From: Verrucomicrobiota bacterium
GTDB lineage: Bacteria; Verrucomicrobiota; Verrucomicrobiia; Opitutales; Opitutaceae
Assembly: GCA_023416735.1 (NCBI GenBank)
Contig: JAEZGX010000019.1
Location: 1 to 64,000, forward strand
Direction of reading: 5' to 3'
Length of the DNA stretch: 64,000 nucleotides
Under the pieces are notes generated by a model. That model was not told the DNA's origin and did no database searches. It was given only the letters and a program-made list of their open reading frames with translations. Positions 1 through 7,627 of this stretch are shown piece after piece; the stretch's first letter is position 1, and every line of letters starts with the position of its first letter. The translations under genes were made by a program, and so were the position numbers.

Positions 1-115
1 TCTTTGGGGGCGGCGGGCGGGGGGGGGGCCGCCCCCCCCCCCCCCCCGCCTTGGTTTTTATAGGGGGTGAAATTTGCCAGCTTCGGATCTCCGGCTTCCT
101 TCAACCTTTTCCAGC
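1..115. other. Window start, homopolymer-rich, no gene
   Basis: Bases 5-50 are almost only G followed by almost only C, forming a near-perfect G/C inverted repeat around position 29. The remaining bases to 115 show no clear promoter. A run of this kind is more typical of an assembly or sequencing artefact at a contig end than of bacterial coding DNA. The in-frame TTG at 74 that would lengthen the first gene is not favoured. Confidence 0.5.
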
Positions 116-1450
116 ATGCGTGTTCTCATCGTCGATGACGAAGCGGGTATCCGGCGCACGACCCGGATCGCAGTTGAAACTCACGGTCACATCGTGGCGG
201 AAGCGCCGAATGGCGCGCGCGCGGTGAAGATGGTGGAGGAGCAGGTCCACGATGCGTGCTTTCTCGATTTGAAGCTGGGCTCGGAGGATGGGCTGGAGGT
301 GTTGAATAAGTTGTTGAAGGCGCAGCCGTCGCTCGCGGTGGTGATGTTCACGGCGTATGCGAACATCGCGACGGCGGTGGAGGCGATGCGGCGGGGGGCG
401 TTCGATTTCATCCCGAAGCCGTTCACGCCGGAACAGATTCGTGGCGTGCTGGCGAAGATCGAAAAAGGCCGCGCGCTGCAGAATCGCGTGCAGGCGCTGG
501 AGAGTCAGCTCGCGGATGCGTCGCCGGAAGTGGATCTGGAAACCACGGAACCCTCGGTGCAGCGGGCGTTCGAGATCGCGTTCAAGGCGGCGGAGACGCC
601 GGCGACGGTGTTGTTGTTAGGACCGAGCGGAACGGGCAAGAGCGTGCTGGCGCGGGAGGTGCACAAGCGCAGCAAGCAGAAGGATGCGCCGTTGGTGACG
701 GTGAATTGTCCGAGCCTTTCGCGGGAGTTGTTGGAGAGCGAGTTGTTCGGGCATGTGAAAGGATCGTTCACGGGTGCGGTGGCGGACACGATGGGCAAGG
801 TGGCGGCGGCGGATGGCGGAACTTTGTTTCTGGATGAAATCGGAGAGTTGCCGCTGGAGATTCAGCCGAAGCTGTTGCGGCTCTTGCAGGAGCGGGAATA
901 CGAGCGCGTGGGTGAGGCGAAGTCGCGAACGGCGAATGTGCGGTTGATTGCGGCGACCAATCGGAATTTGGCGGAGGAAGTGAAAGCGGGCCGGTTTCGC
1001 GAGGATCTGTATTATCGGATCAATGTGATTTCGGTGGTGCTGCCGGGGTTGCATGACCGGCCGTCGGATCTGCTGCGCTTCGCGGAGAACTATCGGAAGT
1101 TCTTCGCCACGCGTATTGGAAAAAAGGTTACAGGCTTCACGCCGGCGGCGACGGGGGCGATGGCGGGATACAAATGGCCGGGCAATCTGCGGGAACTGCG
1201 GAACGTGATCGAGCGCGCGGTGATTCTGTGTCCCGGGGAGATGATCGATCTGGCGGATTTGCCGGAGGAGTTCACGGGCGGGGCGAATCCGACGGTGGCG
1301 GTCGGCGCGCGAGTGTCGTTGGACGAACTTGAGGCGGAGCACATTCGACGGATTCTGGCGACCTCGCGGAATCTGGACGAGGCGGCGAAAATCCTGGGGA
1401 TCGATCCGGCGACGCTTTATCGGAAGCGGCAGAAGATGGGGTTGTTGTGA
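116..1450 (+). CDS. Sigma-54-dependent response regulator (NtrC/AlgB type)
   Basis: Two-component transcription activator of 444 residues. An N-terminal receiver domain (about 1-115) has the acidic pair D7/D8, phospho-acceptor D51 (FLDLK), a switch Thr (MFTAY) and Lys (PKPF). A central AAA+ domain has Walker A GPSGTGKS near 169, the sigma-54 contact loop as GSFTGA near 216 (usual form GAFTGA) and Walker B LFLDEIGELP. A Fis-type helix-turn-helix ends the protein. The ATG at 116 is chosen over the in-frame TTG at 74 because receiver domains begin directly with MRVLIVDDE. The next gene is a histidine kinase, so phosphotransfer from it is likely. The domain layout and the partner resemble Pseudomonas AlgB/KinB; the regulon cannot be read here. 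Confidence 0.93.
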   Translation: MRVLIVDDEAGIRRTTRIAVETHGHIVAEAPNGARAVKMVEEQVHDACFLDLKLGSEDGLEVLNKLLKAQPSLAVVMFTAYANIATAVEAMRRGAFDFIPKPFTPEQIRGVLAKIEKGRALQNRVQALESQLADASPEVDLETTEPSVQRAFEIAFKAAETPATVLLLGPSGTGKSVLAREVHKRSKQKDAPLVTVNCPSLSRELLESELFGHVKGSFTGAVADTMGKVAAADGGTLFLDEIGELPLEIQPKLLRLLQEREYERVGEAKSRTANVRLIAATNRNLAEEVKAGRFREDLYYRINVISVVLPGLHDRPSDLLRFAENYRKFFATRIGKKVTGFTPAATGAMAGYKWPGNLRELRNVIERAVILCPGEMIDLADLPEEFTGGANPTVAVGARVSLDELEAEHIRRILATSRNLDEAAKILGIDPATLYRKRQKMGLL

Positions 1451-1455
1451 GTTTC

Positions 1456-1530
1456 AACCACGGATGGACACGGATGAACACGGATTCACAAGCAACGGTG
1501 AACCACGAATGGACACGAAGGGGCACGAAT
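1456..1530 (+). repeat. Family A intergenic repeat, two tandem copies
   Basis: Two copies (1456-1489 and 1501-1530) start with AACCACGGATGGACACGGAT and AACCACGAATGGACACGAA and continue with further ACACGGAT-like units. The array begins 5 bp after the stop codon of the response regulator. The same family occurs at 3381, 3408, 5553, 35705, 37293 and 39990. Confidence 0.85.
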
Positions 1531-1576
1531 GAGGGTGCGCGATGGGGTGGGGCGGTCATCCCGAGGTTGAAGCGGT

Positions 1577-1582
1577 AGGAGG
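1577..1582 (+). promoter_or_regulatory. Shine-Dalgarno site that fixes the kinase start
   Basis: AGGAGG lies 4 bases before the ATG at 1587. It supports that start over the upstream in-frame ATG at 1542, which would add 15 unlikely residues before the first membrane helix. Confidence 0.75.
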
Positions 1583-1586
1583 TTCG

Positions 1587-3380
1587 ATGCTGCGGGCGCG
1601 ACTTTATTTGGGGTTGGTGCCGCTGCTGCTCGTGGTGGTCGGGATGGGTTTTTATGCGATTCGGGTTTCGCGGGAACTGGCGGGAGAGTTACAGAGCGAT
1701 TTGGTGGGGAATTATCGGGATATTCTCGCGTGTCAGCAGATGCGGGTGACGGCGCGCTTGATGGCGTCGGCGGTGACCTCGTGGCGGGGCGATTTGCTGG
1801 CGTCGCGACGGGCGTTTGAGGAGCACCGCGGGGCGTTTACGCGGGAGTTGATGGCGCAATCGGCGAGTTCGGCGGGGACGGAGCGGGCGCCGCTGGTGCA
1901 GCAGCTCGACGATGCGTTTTCGGAGTTGGTGCGGCAGGGGGAAGGATTATTGGCGGGAGGCGGAACGGGATCGTTGGAGCAACTGCGGTTGCATGAGACG
2001 GCGCTGTATCGCGTGCTGGCGTCGATCGAGAATCTGAACCAGCGGGATTTTGCGGCGGCGCAGGAAACGGCGGAGCGAGTGGAGCGGCGAGTGGAGTTGG
2101 CGCAGCGGGTATTGATTGCGGCGATTGCAGGCGCGGTGGTGTTGTCGCTGTTGATTGCGTGGCGGATGGCGGCGTCGTTGTTGAAGCCGATCAAGGCGTT
2201 GACGGCGTCGGCGGTGGCGGTGGGCGAAGGCGATCTGGATCGGAATGTGCCGTATTTGTCGCGGGACGAGCTGGGGCAGTTGGCGAAAGCGTTCAATCAG
2301 ATGGCGGAGAAATTGCGGGCGTATCGGGAGGCGACGCTGGCGAAAGTGTTGCGCACGCAGCGAACGATGGAGGCGACGCTGACCTCGGCGCCCGATCCGG
2401 TGTTTGTGGTGTCGCGGGACGGGGCGCATGAAGTGCGGAATCCGGCGGCGGAGCGGCTGGCGGAGTCGGGGCAGTTCGAGGCGGGCTTTCCGGCGGGAAT
2501 CGCCGAGCCGCTGGCGGCGGTGCTAGCGACGGGCGAGCACTATTTGCCGACGGATTATGGCAAGGTGGTGACGCTGCGCGAAGGGCGGGAAGATCGGCAT
2601 TATCTGCCGAGGATTTTGGCGATCGGTGATTCGCTGACGGAGTTCAAAGGCGCGGCGGTGGTGTTGCAGGACGTGACGAAGTTCCGGCTATTGGACGATG
2701 CGAAGACGAATCTCGTGGGGACGGTGAGCCACGAGCTGAAGACGCCGCTGACGAGTTTGCGGATGGCGGTGTATTTGTTGTTGGAGCAGAACGTGGGGAC
2801 GTTGACGGCGCAGCAACGGGAGTTGTTGGAAGGCGCGCGGGACGATGCGGAGCGACTGCTGAGGATATTGAATGACCTGCTCGATATGGCGCGGCTCGAG
2901 GCGGGGGCGGCGACGTTGGACCGGAGAGAGATCGCAATGGGCACGTTGATTGAGGAAATCGCGGAAGAAGCGCGCGTCTTCATCGAGGCGGCGGAGCAGA
3001 CGTTGGAGGTGAAGTGCGAAGCGGGGTTGATGGAGAGGACGTTGAACGTAGATGCGGGGAGGTTGCGGCACGTGTTCATGAATCTGCTGACGAATGCGTC
3101 GAAGTATTCACCGGTGGGTGGGACGATCCGGTTGTGTGCGGAGACGGAAGGGCCGGCGGGGTTCGTGCGCTTTGCGGTGAAGGATGAAGGCGAAGGGATT
3201 TCGCCGGAAGCGTTGCCGCATGTGTTCGATCGATTTTATCGCGTGCCGGGACAGACGAAGAAAGGCGTGGGGATCGGCCTGGCGATTGCGCGGGAAATCG
3301 TGGTGGCGCATGGCGGGACGATTGCGTGCACGAGTGAAGTGGGGAAGGGGACGGAGTTTTATTTTGTGGTGCCGGTTTGA
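1587..3380 (+). CDS. Membrane sensor histidine kinase (KinB-like)
   Basis: A 597-residue inner-membrane kinase, probable partner of the sigma-54 regulator just upstream. A first transmembrane helix (about 5-27) is followed by an extracytoplasmic helical region, a second helix (about 175-197) and a HAMP linker with the DELGQLAKAFNQM pattern. A PAS-like segment precedes the HisKA box SHELKTPLTSL, with the phospho-accepting His near 382. The HATPase domain shows the N box (NLLTNASKYS), G1 box (DEGEGIS) and G2 box (GVGIGLAIA). Start chosen from the strong ribosome site at 1577-1582. About 136 bp containing repeat DNA separates it from the regulator gene, so co-transcription is likely. The signal sensed is unknown. 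Confidence 0.92.
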   Translation: MLRARLYLGLVPLLLVVVGMGFYAIRVSRELAGELQSDLVGNYRDILACQQMRVTARLMASAVTSWRGDLLASRRAFEEHRGAFTRELMAQSASSAGTERAPLVQQLDDAFSELVRQGEGLLAGGGTGSLEQLRLHETALYRVLASIENLNQRDFAAAQETAERVERRVELAQRVLIAAIAGAVVLSLLIAWRMAASLLKPIKALTASAVAVGEGDLDRNVPYLSRDELGQLAKAFNQMAEKLRAYREATLAKVLRTQRTMEATLTSAPDPVFVVSRDGAHEVRNPAAERLAESGQFEAGFPAGIAEPLAAVLATGEHYLPTDYGKVVTLREGREDRHYLPRILAIGDSLTEFKGAAVVLQDVTKFRLLDDAKTNLVGTVSHELKTPLTSLRMAVYLLLEQNVGTLTAQQRELLEGARDDAERLLRILNDLLDMARLEAGAATLDRREIAMGTLIEEIAEEARVFIEAAEQTLEVKCEAGLMERTLNVDAGRLRHVFMNLLTNASKYSPVGGTIRLCAETEGPAGFVRFAVKDEGEGISPEALPHVFDRFYRVPGQTKKGVGIGLAIAREIVVAHGGTIACTSEVGKGTEFYFVVPV

Positions 3381-3427
3381 AACCACGGATGGACACGGAT
3401 GAGGGGGAACCACGAATTGACACGAAT
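3381..3427 (+). repeat. Family A intergenic repeat, two copies
   Basis: Copies at 3381-3400 and 3408-3427 begin AACCACGGATGGACACGGAT and AACCACGAATTGACACGAAT. The first copy begins on the base directly after the kinase stop codon. Confidence 0.85.
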
Positions 3428-3453
3428 GGGGGGCGGGGAGGACGGTGGGCGGT

Positions 3454-5544
3454 ATGAGGTGGATGTTTCTTTTGGTCTTGGTCATGGGGCTGGCGGCCGG
3501 GCGGGCGGAGGAAGATCCGTATCTGTGGTTGGAGGAGGTTGAGGGCGCGGAGGCGTTGACGTGGGTGGAGGCGCGGAATGCGCGGACGGCGGAGCGGCTG
3601 ACGGGGCGGGCGGAGTATGCGGAACTTTTTCGGGATGCGCTGGGCGTGTTGAACTCGGAGTCGCGGATTCCGCGGGTGGAGGCGCACGGGGAGTTTCTGT
3701 ATGATTTTTGGCAGGATCAGAATCATCCGCGCGGGCTTTGGCGGCGGACGACACGGGAGGAGTTGAAGAAAGCGGAGCCGACGTGGGAGACGGTGTTGGA
3801 TGTCGATGCGTTGGCGGAGCGGGAAGGAAAGCCGTGGGCGTTCTCGGGCGCGGTGTGGCGGCAGCCGGATGAGAAGCGGGTGTTGCTGGAGCTGTCGCCG
3901 GGAGGTGGCGATGCGGTGGAGGTGCGGGAGTTCGATGTGGAAACAAAGACCTTTGTGGAAGGCGGGTTCGTGCTGCCGGCGGCGAAGTCGCGAGTGGCGT
4001 GGAGCGGCGACGACTCGATCTATGTCGGGACGGACTTCGGCGCGGGCTCGCTGACGAACTCGGGTTATCCGCGGGTGGTTAAGAAGTGGATACGCGGAAC
4101 GCCGTTGGAGGCGGCACAGATGTTGCACGAAGGCGCGAAGGAGTCGGTGTGGGCGGTGGGGCAGAGGCTGGGGTCGGGGCCTGACGCTGTTCACCTCGTG
4201 AACGAAGGGCTGACCTTTTGGACGGCGAAGTTTTTTCAGATCGAAGGCGGGGAGCTAAAGGAGCTGGCGATTCCGGCGACGGCGCGGGTGGTGGATGCGT
4301 TCGAAGGAAAGCTGGTGATTTGGTTGAAGGAAGATTGGACGGTGAGCGGGAAGAATTTCGGGGCGGGGTCGGTGGTGCTGGCCGAGCTGGGTGCGCTGCG
4401 CGGCGAAGGCGGAAAGGTTGAACTGCTCATTGCGCAGGAAGGCAGCGTCGTGGTGGAGGATGTGACGGTGGCGGAGGCGAGTGTGGTGGTGACGCTGCTG
4501 GATAATGTGCGCGGGCGGTTGATGCGGATCGGGCGCGACGGTGACGGGTGGAAGCGGGAGATGGTGGCGTTTCCGGATAACGGGACGCTGCACGTGATCG
4601 ATGTGCGCGGCAGCGACGGTGAAGCGTGGGTCGCGTATGAGTCGTTTACGGTGCCGACGACGTTGTATCGGGTGGCGCCGGGATCGACGAAGGCCGAAGA
4701 GGTCAAGGCGCAGGCGCCGACGTTCGAAGGCGAGCGATTCGAGGCGCGGCAGTTTTGGTGCGAATCGGCGGACGGGACGAAGGTGCCGTATTTTGTGGTG
4801 GGGCCGAAAGGGATGCCGTTCGACGGCTCCTGGCCGGTGTGGATGTTTTCGTATGGCGGGTTCGAGAACTCGCTGAAGCCATCGTATTCAGGATCGTATG
4901 AGGATTTGCACGGCGCGTATGGGAAGCTGTGGCTGGAACGCGGCGGAGTGTTTGTGCTGGCGAATATCCGAGGGGGCGGGGAGTTCGGGCCGGAGTGGCA
5001 TACGTCGGTGTTGAAGGAGAATCACTACAAGTGCTTCGAGGACTTCGAGGCGGTGGCGGAAGATTTGGTGCGGCGGAAAATCACGACGCCGGCGCGGCTG
5101 GGGATTGAAGGGCGGAGCAATGGCGGGTTGCTCGTAACCGCGACGATGTTGCGCCGGCCGGAGCTGTATGGCGCGGTGGTGTGCGGGAATCCGCTGGTGG
5201 ACATGAAGCGGTATCACCGCCTGCTGGCGGGGGCGAGTTGGATGGCGGAGTATGGGAACCCGGACGTGCCCGAAGAGTGGGCGTATATTTCGAAGTATTC
5301 CCCGTATCAGAACGTGCGGTCAGGAATGAAGCTGCCGCCGATCATGTTTTATACGACGACGCGGGATGACCGGGTGCATCCGGGACATGCGCGGAAGATG
5401 GCGGCGAAGATGGAGGCGATGGAGTATCCGGTGGAGTATTACGAGAACACGGAAGGCGGGCATCACGGCAGCGTGACGGCGGAGCAACTGGCGACGCGGG
5501 TGGCGCGAACGTATGCGTTTTTGTGGCGGGAGCTGGGGGAGTGA
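3454..5544 (+). CDS. Secreted prolyl oligopeptidase family serine peptidase (S9A)
   Basis: Likely exported peptidase of 696 residues that cleaves short peptides, typically after proline. The N-terminus is a signal peptide (MRWMFLLVLVMGLAAGRA) followed by the family hallmark DPYLWLEEV. A beta-propeller fills the middle. The C-terminal alpha/beta hydrolase carries the nucleophile in GRSNGG (Ser near 555), the Asp in TRDDRVHP and the His in EGGHHGS, so the triad is complete. A GTG at 3445 would add three residues; the ATG at 3454 gives a cleaner signal peptide. It is transcribed in the same direction as the kinase, with repeat DNA between them. Substrate specificity is not readable. Confidence 0.92.
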   Translation: MRWMFLLVLVMGLAAGRAEEDPYLWLEEVEGAEALTWVEARNARTAERLTGRAEYAELFRDALGVLNSESRIPRVEAHGEFLYDFWQDQNHPRGLWRRTTREELKKAEPTWETVLDVDALAEREGKPWAFSGAVWRQPDEKRVLLELSPGGGDAVEVREFDVETKTFVEGGFVLPAAKSRVAWSGDDSIYVGTDFGAGSLTNSGYPRVVKKWIRGTPLEAAQMLHEGAKESVWAVGQRLGSGPDAVHLVNEGLTFWTAKFFQIEGGELKELAIPATARVVDAFEGKLVIWLKEDWTVSGKNFGAGSVVLAELGALRGEGGKVELLIAQEGSVVVEDVTVAEASVVVTLLDNVRGRLMRIGRDGDGWKREMVAFPDNGTLHVIDVRGSDGEAWVAYESFTVPTTLYRVAPGSTKAEEVKAQAPTFEGERFEARQFWCESADGTKVPYFVVGPKGMPFDGSWPVWMFSYGGFENSLKPSYSGSYEDLHGAYGKLWLERGGVFVLANIRGGGEFGPEWHTSVLKENHYKCFEDFEAVAEDLVRRKITTPARLGIEGRSNGGLLVTATMLRRPELYGAVVCGNPLVDMKRYHRLLAGASWMAEYGNPDVPEEWAYISKYSPYQNVRSGMKLPPIMFYTTTRDDRVHPGHARKMAAKMEAMEYPVEYYENTEGGHHGSVTAEQLATRVARTYAFLWRELGE

Positions 5545-5552
5545 ATCGGTTT

Positions 5553-5583
5553 AACCACGAAGGGACACGAATTCACACGAAGG
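5553..5583 (+). repeat. Family A intergenic repeat
   Basis: Begins AACCACGAAGGGACACGAA, 8 bp after the prolyl oligopeptidase stop codon. A short AACCGCAAAGGG stretch of another common intergenic motif follows near 5624. The rest of the 5545-5664 gap shows nothing else. Confidence 0.8.
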
Positions 5584-5664
5584 ACGGGGCGGTGGCGTGG
5601 GCGAGATCTCGTCGATTTAAAGACAACCGCAAAGGGCTGTGAGGGGTGAACGTTGGGTAGAGAA

Positions 5665-7455
5665 TTACTCGGGGAGTCCGGGGTAGTGAGGTTCGAGGGT
5701 CCGGACGCGGTTGAAGAGTTCGGCGGCGCGGGATTTGTCCTGCAAAGCGTGATACGTCCAGGCGAGGGCGAGGAGGGTGTCGGGGTCGTCGTCGATCCAC
5801 GTAGTCGCGCGTTCGAGCAATGGGAGCGCTTCGGCCGGAGCCTGGCGCGTCGCGAACATCGAGCCGGCGTTGCGGGCGAGGATCCAGTCGTCCGGTGCAG
5901 TGGCGAGGGCGCGTTGGTAAAGTTCGCGGAGAGCGGGGAGGGCTTCGGCGCGGTCGAGAAGGGTGCGGGCGGCGTCGGCGCGGCGCTGCCAGGTTTGGAG
6001 CCGGTAGGCGTGATCGATCTGGCCGGTGAAGGGCGGAGAGCGGAAGCGGTTGAGCAACTCGAGGGCGATCATCGCTTGTTCGTGCGTTGTATAAGCGAGT
6101 CGGATACGGGCTTCGTCGTAGGAGAACGGTTCGGGAGCGTGCGCGGTGATGAAACGGCGGCGGGCGAGATCGTGGGAGACGTGGGTGAAGAGGTCGCGGG
6201 CGATTTCGTAGGTGCCGCGAAAGGTGAGGTGCACGTGTTCGTAAAGGAAGTCGTCGCCGGGGATACCGGCTTCGCTGCGTCGGGCGAGCGAAGCGGCGAG
6301 GTCGACGAGACCGGCGGCGGAGTGGTGGGCGGCGGCGACGTCGCGGATGATTTGGTTGAGGGCGGAGTCGGTGCGGAAGCGAAGCGCATCGAGATCGAGG
6401 GCGCGTTGAAGGTGGGTTCCAGCTTCGGCGTTGCGATCGAGGCGGAGAAAGAGACGGCCGAGGCGGAAGTGCAGCTCGGCGTGATGATCGTCGATGGCGA
6501 GCGCGGCGCGGTAGGCGATTTCTGCGGCGGGGAAGTTGTCGGCGCGTTCGGCGGCCAAGGCGGCGTCGAGTTGTTGTTGCCAGCGAAGACGGGCGTCGGA
6601 GGAAAGGTCGGCGCGGTGGAGGGAGAGGAAAGGAGCGAAGTCGCGCTGGTTGGTGACGACGGTGCAAAGGAGGGTGCGAGCGCCGGCGCTCGCGGCGCGA
6701 TCAGCGATGTCGACGAGATTGGCGCGGAAGTTTTCGCGCACGGCGTCGAGGCGTGGGTCGTCGAAGGCGATTTGGTGATCGAGGAACATCTGCATGCCGC
6801 CCCATTCGACGGCATCTTTTCCGGTGGAGAGACGCCGGTGGAGCGAGGTCGCGAGTTGGCCGGTGCGGGATGTTTTTAGCGCGGCGGCGAGGCGGATGGA
6901 GGCGGGCGAGCGGAGAAACGGGGTGAAGACGCCGGCGGGGCCGAAGGGGCCGATGACTTCGTTGTGGCCCTCGTAAACGAGGAAGAGATCGGGTTCGAGT
7001 TGGGCGCAGTCGGCGGCGATGCCCCGGACCACGTGGGAGTTGATCGCGGTGATGGCGGCGTTGACGACCTCGAAGTGGAGCTCTGGATACGCGGCGTGCA
7101 ACATCGCGTCGAGCATGCGCGCGAGCGAAAACGAGGGTTCGGGGTCGCCCATCGCGGCTGAGCTGCCGAGGACGAAGATGCGGTAGGTGTTGGGCGCTTT
7201 TTTCGCGGAGAGGCGAAACGGTGTGGGGCGTCGAACGAGTTGCGGAGAGAAATAGGGCGCGGTGCACCAGCGGTTTTCGCGCCAGAAGGTTTCGCCGGAA
7301 GGAAGCGAGGTGCCTCGCGCGAAGTGCGGCGAATGGCCATAGCTGAGGACGCGAAGGATCAACTCGAGGCTGCCGACGAAGAGAAGGAGGACGAACGATG
7401 TGACGATCGCGGAAAAGAGGAGCTTGCGGCGAAGACTGGGCGCGGGCGCAGGCAC
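5665..7455 (-). CDS. SGNH/GDSL-type hydrolase-like membrane-anchored protein with TPR region
   Basis: A 596-residue protein with one N-terminal membrane helix (about 14-35). The SGNH-like fold is seen from FVLGSSAAMGD (block I Ser), NAAITAINSH, YEGHNE (block III position) and a late EHVHLTFRG stretch resembling the DxxH block. Helical repeats resembling tetratricopeptides flank it, including the region around LPLLERATTWIDDDPDTLLA. Such proteins often hydrolyse or transfer acyl groups on extracellular glycans; the substrate here is unknown. GTG start; its first base is 3 bp after the stop of the SxtK-like gene, so it is the last gene of a tight four-gene operon (SxtJ, carbamoyltransferase, SxtK, this gene). 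Confidence 0.8.
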   Translation of the reverse strand: MPAPAPSLRRKLLFSAIVTSFVLLLFVGSLELILRVLSYGHSPHFARGTSLPSGETFWRENRWCTAPYFSPQLVRRPTPFRLSAKKAPNTYRIFVLGSSAAMGDPEPSFSLARMLDAMLHAAYPELHFEVVNAAITAINSHVVRGIAADCAQLEPDLFLVYEGHNEVIGPFGPAGVFTPFLRSPASIRLAAALKTSRTGQLATSLHRRLSTGKDAVEWGGMQMFLDHQIAFDDPRLDAVRENFRANLVDIADRAASAGARTLLCTVVTNQRDFAPFLSLHRADLSSDARLRWQQQLDAALAAERADNFPAAEIAYRAALAIDDHHAELHFRLGRLFLRLDRNAEAGTHLQRALDLDALRFRTDSALNQIIRDVAAAHHSAAGLVDLAASLARRSEAGIPGDDFLYEHVHLTFRGTYEIARDLFTHVSHDLARRRFITAHAPEPFSYDEARIRLAYTTHEQAMIALELLNRFRSPPFTGQIDHAYRLQTWQRRADAARTLLDRAEALPALRELYQRALATAPDDWILARNAGSMFATRQAPAEALPLLERATTWIDDDPDTLLALAWTYHALQDKSRAAELFNRVRTLEPHYPGLPE

Positions 7456-7458
7456 GAG

Positions 7459-7623
7459 TCAGAAGAGCGAATAGATAAAAGGAGAAATCGCGGACACCGA
7501 GACGAGGAGCAGTGCGACCAGCAGGAGCACGATGACGACGGGGATCATCCACCACGCTTTGTTTTCGCGCGCGAAGGCGAGGAGCTCGCGGAGGAGTCGG
7601 GAGAGACTGCGAAAAGCGCGCAT
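7459..7623 (-). CDS. DUF5989 / SxtK-like small membrane protein
   Basis: A 54-residue protein: a basic amphipathic N-terminus (MRAFRSLSRLLRELLAFA), the conserved RENKAWWMIP turn, then one hydrophobic helix ending in SPFIYSLF. Length and sequence fit DUF5989, the family of SxtK from saxitoxin clusters (54 aa). Its function has not been established. It sits 4 bp after the carbamoyltransferase stop and 3 bp before the SGNH gene, so the four genes are translationally packed. A role in anchoring or helping the carbamoyltransferase at the membrane is inference only. Confidence 0.85.
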   Translation of the reverse strand: MRAFRSLSRLLRELLAFARENKAWWMIPVVIVLLLVALLLVSVSAISPFIYSLF

Positions 7624-7627
7624 CGGA

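Noticed and set aside
5653..6879. Long plus-strand open frame opposite the SGNH/TPR gene
   Set aside because: Gly/Val/Glu-rich mirror of a well-supported minus-strand gene with family motifs; a common artefact of high-GC DNA.
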